Below are positions 10,101 through 16,838 of a DNA stretch of 44,225 nucleotides, piece by piece (positions within the stretch are counted from its first letter, which is position 1; the number at the start of each line of letters is the position of its first letter). The DNA lies in contig PMST01000138.1 of assembly GCA_003168295.1 (NCBI GenBank), forward strand, positions 11,661-55,885, written 5' to 3'. The DNA is from Actinomycetota bacterium (lineage in GTDB: Bacteria; Actinomycetota; Actinomycetes; Streptosporangiales; Streptosporangiaceae). The position numbers and the translations under genes are program-made. Under the pieces are notes generated by a model that did no database searches, was not told where the DNA came from, and saw only the letters and a program-made list of their open reading frames with translations.

Positions 10101-10456
10101 GCTCGCTGGCCATACTCAGCCAGGCGGCCGGGTTGCTCGAGAAAGCCACCATGCCGGCTGGCGCCGCCTGGGTGCTCGGCTATGAGGCCTACCTGTCGGT
10201 GGCTCAGGCGTGGCTCGGGCAGGATGATCCCGAACGCGCCCGGGCGGCCCTGGCTCCGTTGCGTGCGACGGCCGAGCGAGAACCGTGGAAGGTCGCACTG
10301 GCCGAGGCCCTGGTGGTCGACGGCCGAGCCCTCATCCGGCTGGGCGAGCGGGGACAGGCCCGGTCATACCTGGAGCGCGCGGCCGGGCTCGCGGCTGAGC
10401 ACGGGCTGCCGTACGTGCTGCGCGACGCCCGGTCAGCGCTTCGCCAGCTCAACTAA
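7124..10456 (+). CDS. Large SARP-type transcriptional regulator with ATPase and TPR-like domains
   Basis: This 1110-aa protein has three parts. Residues about 26-115 form an OmpR-type winged helix (LRLAGTFRVIRNG, LLKLLAVE, NVATLVSRLRAALGAD). Residues about 120-270 form the bacterial transcriptional activator domain (DEPYAAWVNPARDEVRELL, AYALLRQRLSDELGADP), the SARP arrangement. From about 290 comes a STAND-like AAA ATPase with Walker A GEAGIGKT at 320-327 and Walker B LLLVDDLQ around 437. The rest, to 1110, is Ala/Leu-rich helical repeats resembling TPRs. No C-terminal LuxR helix-turn-helix is visible. SARPs bind direct heptamer repeats with an 11-bp pitch and activate biosynthetic genes (family knowledge). 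Exactly such repeats lie at 12661-12689. The ATG at 7124 overlaps the amidotransferase gene; a GTG at 7157 is an alternative. Confidence 0.9.
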   Translation: MMQGASGKKGPVGKYVPPGSVSAAPIELRLAGTFRVIRNGTELTDGEIGSRKSRTLLKLLAVERPALVTVDRITDVLWPGGPPAAPGQNVATLVSRLRAALGADLIHGGRSGYRLAIGPGITVDLDAAAGFCGQAESKLATAPAVALAAAERAVELLAAGTALADEPYAAWVNPARDEVRELLRRLRLVAAEAALATGDPGLAAGYAAAAMAADPLDEAAHRWYMSASAAAGEQAKALAAYALLRQRLSDELGADPALPTRELHLAILREQNRGPAGPVAAGRDWRAPMTLTGRDGEIGSLRAAWGRAASGQPGLVMIVGEAGIGKTALAEFIAAEAAADGGTVLRTRCYETERSLFLQPIVEAITPVVATTPASVLRDLLGEHATAAASLLPEVAAILGPPPPWRGSVEIERRRAFEAVRAFLRGLAARNPVLLLVDDLQYAGQSTTELLHFLGRQAAGSRLLIVVTVRAENDAQIGAALAPVASRVEVGPLGADTVGQLARAAGHGELAGHILERTRGHTLFVVEVLRALASGDAGVPESLRTAVQARVQRTGAATEALLRAAAVLGAALDPLVLGAMLDLGPATALEACETAMAARLLVVSGRDYEFANDLIREALYASTPGPTRLAYHRRAADLLTGQPESLARHAAAGGDWLRAARAWLRAAEDAMGRFAATDAAALATQALEAAGRIGSTEVSARALVLRGRAYEAADAGAAAFADLTRGAADARAAGDRRLEMLALRELGGDVPVSQGLPISYCASHLESGLRIAESLGDRASEARMLSRLAIIAANRLRLDAALDYGLRAVAAGRAAADDQALAAGLDGLKLVYLSLGDTRGLAAVIAELDPLLRRLGDLFRLQWAGFEGGFLFVAAADLDQAAAAAETAIELNRQAGYARHAAWFVAHLGWLARLRGREEEAIALGRRAVELTEQHEHTWWQSSAQAILGGTLLAAGDRAGAIELFEHALAAAQHAEMEAYLLRSAAPLAAATGSLAILSQAAGLLEKATMPAGAAWVLGYEAYLSVAQAWLGQDDPERARAALAPLRATAEREPWKVALAEALVVDGRALIRLGERGQARSYLERAAGLAAEHGLPYVLRDARSALRQLN

Positions 10457-10477
10457 GCCAGGTCGGATAAGCCAGGC

Positions 10478-12616
10478 TCAGATGAGCTCGGCGAGGCTGG
10501 CGGCGGCGCGCGCCGCACCGTCGGTCTCGACGGGCCGGTAGCGGACCGGGCGAGCGAGTTCGTCCGCGATCGCCTGGGCCAGCACCTCGGGCACCGTCTG
10601 CTCATAGTCCAGGCACCGGCCGGCGCCGTACCGGTTGAGGCGGTGCCTGACGTGGAAGCTCTGCTCGAAGTGATGACGGAGGGGCACGTAGATGAACGGC
10701 CGCTGGCTGGCCGTGAGCTCCATCGTGGTGGTCAGGCCGCCCTGGACCACCGCCAGGTCACAGGCCGCCAGGTGCTGATAGAGGTTGGGCACGTAGCCGC
10801 GCACGTCAAGCCCGTCGGGTCCGTCGGGTCCGCCCGGTGCTGCCAGGGCGGCCGGGTCGATCCGCGGCCCGGTCACGACGATCATCCGCAACCCGGGGAC
10901 GAGGCGGCGCGCCGCCGGGAACGCGGCTACCGCCCGGCGGAGCAGGTCCGTGCCGACGCCGGAACCCCCGACCGTGACGATGCAGACCGGCTCGCCGGGC
11001 CGGTAGCCGAGCCGGGCACGGATGGCGTCACGGTCGGCGAACTCGGCCGGGTCGAAACCGGAGACGTAGCCGGAGAACTCGTAGTTCCGCTCGACCCAAT
11101 CGCGGATCGCGGGCAGGCCGTCGCCGAACGCATCCGGGACCACATCATCGGCGTTGCCGACGAACACGGCGCGGTCCCGCAGGCTCGGGAACCGAGCGAT
11201 CTGCTCGATCATCTCAGCGTTGTAGTCGCCGGTCAGGGCCCGTTCGGCCGGGCCGCCGTCGGCCATCGGCAGCCAGCCGACGAAGTCGGTCATCCAGGCG
11301 TACGGTGACCGCTTGAGCTCGGGGTTCTCGTGCAGGAAGTAGTCGATATCCCAGGCTTCATCGCCGACCACCAGGTCGAAGGGCTCGTCCCGCGTCAGGT
11401 CCGCGAAGACCATGAAGTTACTGATGAGGATCTCGTCCATGCTCCTGACGGCCTGGAACGCGTGCAGGTCGTGCTCGGCGGCCTCGCTCTCGATATGCCC
11501 TGATTCGCTGGCCAGGAAGGCCGAAGCGGGATGGATCAGCTCAGAGCGCTGCCGCAACAGCTCGGTAACCGGATGCTGAGCCAGCCAGTGCACCTCAAGA
11601 CCGGGCCTGAGCTTGCGGAGCTCGTCGGCGATGGCCAGGTCACGGCGGGCATGCCCGAGACCGATCGGCGAGGACACGTAGAGTACCCGCTTGGGCCGGT
11701 TCAGCGGTCTGGTCCAGGTCCGCCGGGCCGGCGGCACCGGCGAGGCGGGGCGGAAGCGTTCGGCGAAGTCCTGGATAGCACGGTTGACGACGACAGGTTC
11801 CCGGGCGTTCGGCGCACCCCCGGCGCCCGCTAGGAGCAGCAGCTCTCCGCCGGTCAGGGCGGCCAGCCGCTCACTGCGTGCCCACGGCTCGCAGCGGTCC
11901 TGGTCTCCGTGGATGGCCAGCACGGGACAGCTCACCCGGGCCAGGACGGCCTCGGTCTGCTCGCGGGACGATGACGACAGCGACCCGTATTCGTGCGCCA
12001 GGTAGGTTTCCGCGGTGGTGTCCATGGCCCAGCCCACGCAGTCCTCGCGCTGCTTGGTGGAGTGCGGCTCGGGCAGCAGCTCGTCGAAGAGGAACTCCAG
12101 GTAGCCTCGCCAGTCGCGCCGCCAGTAGTCCCTGTTCTCCTTGGCCCAGCCCTCGTCGGTGTCGTAGACCTGCTCGAAGTCGTACTCGGTCCGCCAGGGC
12201 AACGGCGGCGTGAGGAACGGTGCCGACAGCCCGACGGTGACGACGCCGAGCACCCGACCGGGATGCAGGGTGGCGGTGAGCAAGGCACGCCAGGCGCTGA
12301 TGCATTCCCCGATGAGCACCGCCTGCCCGACGCCGACCGCGTCCATCACCGCGATGGTGTCCTCGACGAACTCGGTGTCGGCGTAGGCCTGTGGCGACCG
12401 CGGCCGGTCGGACCGGCCGTTCCCGCGCGGGTCGATGGTGACGACCCGGAAGGTCCGGGCCAGGTAGGGCACCTGAGCCTTCCAGACCCGCGAGTGAACG
12501 ATCGCGTCCATGGGGCCGAACACCAGGGCGGGCTCGCCCTGGCCGAAGACCTCGTAGCCGACCTTGACGCCATCCCGCTCGATGAAACCCTCAGTGTCCG
12601 GATACCTCGCCCGCAT
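10478..12616 (-). CDS. Alpha/beta-hydrolase fold - glycosyltransferase (MurG/UGT-like) fusion
   Basis: This 712-aa two-domain protein has an alpha/beta-hydrolase fold at residues 1-288 (RDGVKVGYEVFGQGEPALVF, then VVTIDPRGNGRSDRP). A GT-B glycosyltransferase follows from about 309 to the end: VLYVSSPIGLGHARRDLAIA at the N-terminus, then DLAVVQGGLTTTMELTA and RPFIYVPLRHHFEQ in the nucleotide-sugar domain. The hydrolase half is odd. The nucleophile position is Cys105 in GECIS instead of Ser in GxSxG. Asp240 is kept (HGDQDRCEP). The usual catalytic His after the last strand is Gly267 (AGAGGAPN). It may be a binding or pseudoenzyme domain. The ATG at 12616 has GGAAGG upstream. It faces the SARP gene convergently and diverges from the methyltransferase. 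The glycosyl acceptor is unknown. Confidence 0.85.
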   Translation of the reverse strand: MRARYPDTEGFIERDGVKVGYEVFGQGEPALVFGPMDAIVHSRVWKAQVPYLARTFRVVTIDPRGNGRSDRPRSPQAYADTEFVEDTIAVMDAVGVGQAVLIGECISAWRALLTATLHPGRVLGVVTVGLSAPFLTPPLPWRTEYDFEQVYDTDEGWAKENRDYWRRDWRGYLEFLFDELLPEPHSTKQREDCVGWAMDTTAETYLAHEYGSLSSSSREQTEAVLARVSCPVLAIHGDQDRCEPWARSERLAALTGGELLLLAGAGGAPNAREPVVVNRAIQDFAERFRPASPVPPARRTWTRPLNRPKRVLYVSSPIGLGHARRDLAIADELRKLRPGLEVHWLAQHPVTELLRQRSELIHPASAFLASESGHIESEAAEHDLHAFQAVRSMDEILISNFMVFADLTRDEPFDLVVGDEAWDIDYFLHENPELKRSPYAWMTDFVGWLPMADGGPAERALTGDYNAEMIEQIARFPSLRDRAVFVGNADDVVPDAFGDGLPAIRDWVERNYEFSGYVSGFDPAEFADRDAIRARLGYRPGEPVCIVTVGGSGVGTDLLRRAVAAFPAARRLVPGLRMIVVTGPRIDPAALAAPGGPDGPDGLDVRGYVPNLYQHLAACDLAVVQGGLTTTMELTASQRPFIYVPLRHHFEQSFHVRHRLNRYGAGRCLDYEQTVPEVLAQAIADELARPVRYRPVETDGAARAAASLAELI

Positions 12617-12660
12617 GCCCCGCCCTTCCTCGCTCGTCCCTTCCCGTTTTAGCTGGCTTC

Positions 12661-12690
12661 GTTGCAAACCGGTTGCAACGCCGCTGCAAC
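12661..12690. promoter_or_regulatory. Three heptamer direct repeats at 11-bp pitch, candidate SARP operator
   Basis: GTTGCAA starts at 12661, GTTGCAA at 12672 and GCTGCAA at 12683, each pair separated by 4 bp. Read on the minus strand they are TTGCAGC, TTGCAAC and TTGCAAC. Exactly 8 nt follow the last repeat before CTAAAA (12647-12652), then a 30-nt leader with a ribosome binding site for the fusion gene at 12616. Heptamers at 11-bp pitch with the last repeat 8 bp from the -10 is the published SARP arrangement (established knowledge). The first two repeats also form an inverted repeat (GTTGCAA-5 nt-TTGCAAC). The link to the SARP encoded at 7124 is inference. Confidence 0.6.
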
Positions 12691-12743
12691 GCCCGGGAGC
12701 AGCCTGGCCCTAACCGCAGACCACGCGACAAGGGAGTTTCATC

Positions 12744-13799
12744 ATGGCCATCGACAACGACAAACTCAACGCGTTCCTCGGCAAGTTCGTCACCGACCTC
12801 GGGGCGACGGCAGCGGCCGGGAACGTGGTCATCGGCCACAACCTCGGCCTGTACAAGGCGCTCGCGGCCGAACCCGCGACGGCAGAGGAACTGGCGGCAC
12901 GCACGCATACCGACCCGCGCTACATCGCCGAATGGCTGCGCGGCCAGGCCGCCGGCGGCTACGTCGAATACGACGCGGCCGCGGACAGCTATTCGATGAC
13001 CGAGGAGCAGGCATTCGCGCTGACCAACCCGGACGGCGGCATCTACGCGCCGGGCGCGTTCGTGCTGGCGCTCGGCGCGCTGCGGGCCGAGCCGCGGATC
13101 ACCGAAGCCTTCCGGTCGGGCACCGGCCTGGGCTGGCACGAGCAGGACGCGGACGTCTTCATCGGCTGCGAGCAGTTCTTCCGGCCCGGATACATCGCCA
13201 ACCTCATCCCGGCCTGGATCCCGTCGCTCGACGGGGTGGAAGACAAGCTCCGCTCCGGTGCCAGCGTCGCCGACATCGGCTGCGGCCTCGGCGCGTCCAC
13301 CATCTTGCTCGCGCAGGCGTATCCGAACTCCAGGTTCACCGGATCTGACTACCACGACCAGTCAATTGAGCTGGCCCGCAAGCATGCCGGCGAGGCGGGC
13401 GTCGCCGACCGGGTGACCTTCGAGGTCTCCTCGGCCGCGTCCTTCTCCGGCGCCGGCTACGACCTGGCCGCCACCTTCGACTGCCTGCACGACATGGGTG
13501 ACCCGCTGGCCGCGGCCAAGCATGTCAGGCAGGCGCTGGCGCCCGATGGCACCTGGCTCATCGTCGAGCCTTACGCGTCCGACGATGTCATCGGCAACAT
13601 GAACCCAGTCGGGCGCGTCTACTACAACTTCTCCACGCTGCTGTGCGTACCGAACGCGCTATCGCAGCCCGGTGGCTACGCGCTCGGCGCGCAGGCCGGC
13701 GAGGCGGCCATCAGGCAGGTCGTCACCGATGCGGGGTTCACCAGGTTCCGGCGTGCCACAGAAACGCCGTTCAACTGCGTGTACGAGGTCCGCCCCTAG
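12744..13799 (+). CDS. SAM-dependent methyltransferase with N-terminal winged-helix domain
   Basis: This 351-aa protein has an N-terminal helical/winged-helix region (residues 15-95, LYKALAAEPATAEELAARTH) typical of small-molecule methyltransferases of the Rv2258c type. A Rossmann domain follows, with SAM motif I VADIGCGLGAST at 175-186, an acidic GSDYHD loop, and TFDCLHDMGDP. GGGAG lies 8 nt before the ATG. It is divergent from the fusion gene, and the SARP-like repeats lie between them. No membrane segment is seen. The family modifies small aromatic or lipid substrates, but the actual substrate cannot be inferred. Together with the glycosyltransferase it suggests tailoring of a metabolite (inference). 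Confidence 0.87.
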   Translation: MAIDNDKLNAFLGKFVTDLGATAAAGNVVIGHNLGLYKALAAEPATAEELAARTHTDPRYIAEWLRGQAAGGYVEYDAAADSYSMTEEQAFALTNPDGGIYAPGAFVLALGALRAEPRITEAFRSGTGLGWHEQDADVFIGCEQFFRPGYIANLIPAWIPSLDGVEDKLRSGASVADIGCGLGASTILLAQAYPNSRFTGSDYHDQSIELARKHAGEAGVADRVTFEVSSAASFSGAGYDLAATFDCLHDMGDPLAAAKHVRQALAPDGTWLIVEPYASDDVIGNMNPVGRVYYNFSTLLCVPNALSQPGGYALGAQAGEAAIRQVVTDAGFTRFRRATETPFNCVYEVRP

Positions 13800-13850
13800 C
13801 TGAGTCCGGCGCGGCTCCCTGATTGGATGGTGCTTTCGCACTAGCCAGCT

Positions 13851-13856
13851 AGGAGG
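13851..13856 (+). promoter_or_regulatory. Strong ribosome binding site that points to a CTG start
   Basis: AGGAGG lies 8 nt before CTG at 13865 and 20 nt before the first in-frame GTG at 13877. The spacing favours initiation at the CTG, which would give the N-terminus MNAAVGEAV. Confidence 0.5.
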
Positions 13857-13864
13857 GAAGCGCG

Positions 13865-15142
13865 CTGAACGCCGCGGTGGGCGAGGCGGTCGCCCTGATG
13901 GCCCTGGTCGCCGTCCTGGCGTGGGCGGTGATCAGGCCGCGCGGCTGGCCGGAGGCGGTCGTGGCGGTGCCGGCCGCGGTCATCCTGATCGCGGCCGGCG
14001 CGATCGGCGGCAGCGGCGCGGTCACCGAGGCCAGGCAACTGGGACCGGTCATCGGCTTCCTGGCCGCCATCTTGGTGCTGGCGCACCTGTGCGATGACGA
14101 CGGGTTGTTCCAGGCCTGCGGCGCGTGGATGGCGCGGACCGGAACCAGCCATCCGAGGGCGGCAGGGGCCCGGCGGCTGCTCGCGCAGGTCTTCGTGATC
14201 GCGTCGGTGACCACGGCCGTCCTCAGCCTGGACGCCACGGTGGTGCTGCTCACCCCGGTGGTCTTCGCCACCGCGTCCCGGCTCGACGTGCGGGCCAAGC
14301 CGCAGGTGTACGCGTGCACGCACCTGGCGAACTCCGCGTCCCTGCTGCTGCCCGTGTCCAACCTCACCAACCTGCTCGCGTTCGCCGCCAGCGGGCTGGC
14401 CTTCGGTCGGTTCGCCGCGCTGATGGCGCTGCCCTGGCTGGCCGTCATCGGCACCGAGTACGCGGTATTCACCCGTTTTTTCGCGGCCGACCTGTCCGTC
14501 CGGCCGCGCCCTGACCCTGACCGACGCGAGAATGACACCGGCCTGCCCGTGTTCACGCTCGCCGTGCTGGCTCTCACGCTGGCCGGGTTCGCGGGAGCCT
14601 CGGCGGCCGGGGTGAACCCCGCCTGGGCGGCCTGCGCCGGGGCGGCGGTCCTGGCGGTACGCGCCCTGGCCAGGCGCCGGGTGGCTCCGGCGGCCCTGGT
14701 GCGGGCCGCCGATCTGCCTTTCCTGCTGTTCGTGCTGGGCCTGGGCATCGTGGTCAAGGCGGTGGTGAGCAACGGGCTCGGCGCCGCGCTCGCACCGCTG
14801 CTGCCCGGCGGGACATCGTTGCCCGCGCTGCTGGCCACGGCGGCGCTGGCCGCCACTCTGGCCAATGCCTGCAACAACCTGCCCGCCGTCCTGGTGCTGC
14901 TGCCGCTGGCCGCGCCGTCAGGCGCCGGCGCGGTCCTCGCCGTGCTGCTCGGAGTCAACATCGGCCCGAACCTCAGCTACACCGGGTCGCTGGCCACCCT
15001 GCTGTGGCGGCGCATCCTGCGGCGCCACGGGTCGGCGCCAGATCTCGGCGAATTCACCCGGCTGGGGCTGCTCACCGTACCCGCGGGACTGCTTGTCGCG
15101 GTCCTGGCGCTGTGGGTCTCGCTGCACGGAATTGGAGGATGA
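13865..15142 (+). CDS. ArsB/NhaD-type (ion transporter superfamily) membrane permease
   Basis: This 425-aa protein is very hydrophobic, with about 10-12 membrane segments. ArsB-like landmarks are present: LDATVVLLTPVV near residue 125, SNLTNLLAFAASG in the first re-entrant half, and NACNNLPAVLVLLPL with GPNLSYTGSLATLLWRR in the second half. These are the two pseudo-symmetric substrate-binding hairpins of the arsenite/citrate/Na+-H+ permease superfamily. No arsR or arsC gene is nearby, so arsenic export is only one possibility. The CTG at 13865 is chosen from the ribosome binding site; the alternative GTG at 13877 would shorten it by four residues. A UspA-like gene follows after 6 bp, which suggests co-transcription. 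Confidence 0.82.
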   Translation: MNAAVGEAVALMALVAVLAWAVIRPRGWPEAVVAVPAAVILIAAGAIGGSGAVTEARQLGPVIGFLAAILVLAHLCDDDGLFQACGAWMARTGTSHPRAAGARRLLAQVFVIASVTTAVLSLDATVVLLTPVVFATASRLDVRAKPQVYACTHLANSASLLLPVSNLTNLLAFAASGLAFGRFAALMALPWLAVIGTEYAVFTRFFAADLSVRPRPDPDRRENDTGLPVFTLAVLALTLAGFAGASAAGVNPAWAACAGAAVLAVRALARRRVAPAALVRAADLPFLLFVLGLGIVVKAVVSNGLGAALAPLLPGGTSLPALLATAALAATLANACNNLPAVLVLLPLAAPSGAGAVLAVLLGVNIGPNLSYTGSLATLLWRRILRRHGSAPDLGEFTRLGLLTVPAGLLVAVLALWVSLHGIGG

Positions 15143-15148
15143 TCAACG

Positions 15149-15667
15149 TTGGCCGGAAGTGATGCCCAGAGTCGTTCCGTATTGATCTGGGTGTGTGAGG
15201 GAACGTGGCGGGCCAGTGTGGACGCGGGCCTTAGCCTGGCCCCGGCCGGAGCCAGATTTACCCTGCTGCACGTCACGCCGGCCGAAGTGGCGGACGCCGC
15301 CCACGGCGCCTACCTGGGGTTGTTCGGGCGAGGTCATGGGGTGGGACGCGATCCCGGGGCCAGGCTCGACGAGCTGGCCGCCGCATCGGCCGGTGACCTG
15401 CTCGCCAGAGCGGCGGGCAGGCTCGGGCACGATTGCGAGAAACTCGAAATTCACGGACATGCCGAACGAGCCGTGGTGGCAGCCTCAGCCCGAGCGGATC
15501 TGCTGGTCATGGCGCGAGACGGCGACCGGGCCCGGCTCGGGCCGAAGAGCCTGGGCAAGGCCGCCCGGTTCGTCGTAGATCACGCCGCCTGCCCCGTGCT
15601 GCTGGTCTGGCCCGAGCCTGCGCCTGACATCGCCACCATTCCCCCGCCACCGCACGCGGGCGGCTAG
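15149..15667 (+). CDS. UspA-like universal stress family protein, degenerate nucleotide site
   Basis: This 172-aa protein keeps the Usp fold pattern. The first strand is VLIWVCEGTWRAS, then ARFTLLHVTPAE, then VVAASARADLLVMARDG, and a final strand AACPVLLVWPEP. The ATP-binding signature of UspA, G-x2-G-x9-G(S/T), is replaced by ARDGDRARLGPKSLGKAARF, so nucleotide binding is doubtful. The first strand also lacks the usual Asp-Gly-Ser. The TTG at 15149 has GGAGG 10 nt upstream, inside the end of the permease gene; the nearby ATG is closed by a stop. It is probably coupled to the permease, where Usp domains often act as regulatory partners (inference). The C-terminus is Pro-rich. Confidence 0.78.
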   Translation: MAGSDAQSRSVLIWVCEGTWRASVDAGLSLAPAGARFTLLHVTPAEVADAAHGAYLGLFGRGHGVGRDPGARLDELAAASAGDLLARAAGRLGHDCEKLEIHGHAERAVVAASARADLLVMARDGDRARLGPKSLGKAARFVVDHAACPVLLVWPEPAPDIATIPPPPHAGG

Positions 15668-15669
15668 GG

Positions 15670-16719
15670 CTAGCCGGCGGCGCGGCTGGCCAAGGGGCGG
15701 CGGCGGGCCGCCGGGTCGGCGAGCGACGGAAGCTGCCAGCCCGCGTCGGCGGCGTTCAGCGTGACGCCCGGCGGGACGATCTGGTCGATGCGGTCACCGA
15801 TGTCGTCGTCCAGTATCACGTCCGCGCCTGCCATCAGGTCGGTGAGCTGGTCCATCGTGCGCGGGCCGATGATCGCCGAGGTCACGGCGGGATGCCCGGT
15901 CACGAAGGCCAGCGCCATGTGAGTCAGCGAGCAGCCCGCGTCGGCGGAGATCTTGATGAGCTCCTCCACGGCCGCGAGCTTGGCCGCGTTCCCGGGCAGC
16001 GACGGGTCAAAGCGCTGCGGCAGTCGCTGCGCCCGCCCGATGCTCATGTCCACGTCGGTCCCCTGCCGGTACCGGCCGGTCAGCCAGCCGCCGGCCAGCG
16101 GACTCCACGCGATGACACCCATGCCGTACTTCTGGCAGGTGGGCAGGATCGACCCCTCGATGCCCCGGACGAAGATCGAGTAGGGCGGCTGCTCGCAACG
16201 GAAACGAACGTGACCCCGGCTCTGCGCGACCCACTGCGCCTCGACGATCTGCTCGGCCGGGAACGTCGAGGAGCCGATCGCGCGGACCTTGCCGCTGCGC
16301 ACCAGATCGGAAAGCGCGGACAGGGTCTCGTCGATGTCGGTGTCCGGGTCGGCGCGGTGCATCTGGTACAGGTCGATGTAGTCCGTCTGCAGCCGGCGCA
16401 GGCTGTTCTCCACCTCGCGGACGATCCAGCGGCGTGAGTTGCCGCGCATGTTGACGTCCTTGCCCATCGAGGAGTGCGCCTTGGTGGCCAGCACGACGTC
16501 GTCCCGGCGGCCGAGCAGCGCCTGGCCAACGATCTCCTCCGACTCCCCCGCCGAGTAGACGTCCGCGGTGTCGACGAAGTTGATGCCGCCGTCTAGGGCC
16601 GCGTGAATAATCCGGATGCTCTCTTCGTGATCAGGGTTGCCCCACGCGCCGAACATCATCGCGCCGAGGCAGTAGGAGCTCACCTTGATCCCGGTACCGC
16701 CGAGCGTCCGCATCCGCAT
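15670..16719 (-). CDS. Aldo/keto reductase
   Basis: This 349-aa NADP-dependent (beta/alpha)8 oxidoreductase has the complete catalytic tetrad Asp50 and Tyr55 (DTADVY), Lys80 (ATKAH) and His121 (QMHRADP). The cofactor region shows SAIIGPRTMDQL, with the Arg that contacts the 2'-phosphate of NADP. It resembles the YghZ/Kv-beta-like AKR branch (LGGTGIKVSSYCLGAMMFG). The start at 16719 is ATG; a second in-frame ATG lies two codons on. It is convergent with the Usp gene and divergent from the MarR-GNAT fusion. The operator-like palindrome and TTGACA promoter at 16799-16829 suggest that its expression is repressed by that regulator. The substrate, a carbonyl compound, is unknown. Confidence 0.9.
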   Translation of the reverse strand: MRMRTLGGTGIKVSSYCLGAMMFGAWGNPDHEESIRIIHAALDGGINFVDTADVYSAGESEEIVGQALLGRRDDVVLATKAHSSMGKDVNMRGNSRRWIVREVENSLRRLQTDYIDLYQMHRADPDTDIDETLSALSDLVRSGKVRAIGSSTFPAEQIVEAQWVAQSRGHVRFRCEQPPYSIFVRGIEGSILPTCQKYGMGVIAWSPLAGGWLTGRYRQGTDVDMSIGRAQRLPQRFDPSLPGNAAKLAAVEELIKISADAGCSLTHMALAFVTGHPAVTSAIIGPRTMDQLTDLMAGADVILDDDIGDRIDQIVPPGVTLNAADAGWQLPSLADPAARRRPLASRAAG

Positions 16720-16798
16720 GCCTGCCGCCTTCCGTGTCCTTGCCGATCTGTGTCTTCCGACCCGTCAGGAAAAGCATCCCATATTTGCTAAGGGCATG

Positions 16799-16829
16799 TA
16801 TATGGTTGACTTAGGCAACCAATTGTCAA
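16799..16829 (-). promoter_or_regulatory. Promoter with palindromic operator between aldo/keto reductase and MarR-GNAT genes
   Basis: On the minus strand a perfect TTGACA (16824-16829) is followed by an 18-19 nt spacer and CCATAT/CATATA. The spacer contains the 17-bp palindrome GGTTGCCTAAGTCAACC (16804-16820), which matches at 7 of 8 base pairs around a central base. A MarR-type dimer bound there would block RNA polymerase at the aldo/keto reductase promoter. The same DNA lies 19 bp before the regulator's ATG, so autoregulation is likely (inference). Confidence 0.65.
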
Positions 16830-16838
16830 GGGGATGGC

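Noticed and set aside
12661..12679. Reading the GTTGCAA/TTGCAAC pair as a simple dyad operator
   Set aside because: The third heptamer at the same 11-bp pitch and the 8-bp distance to the -10-like box fit a direct-repeat SARP site better, although a dyad cannot be excluded.
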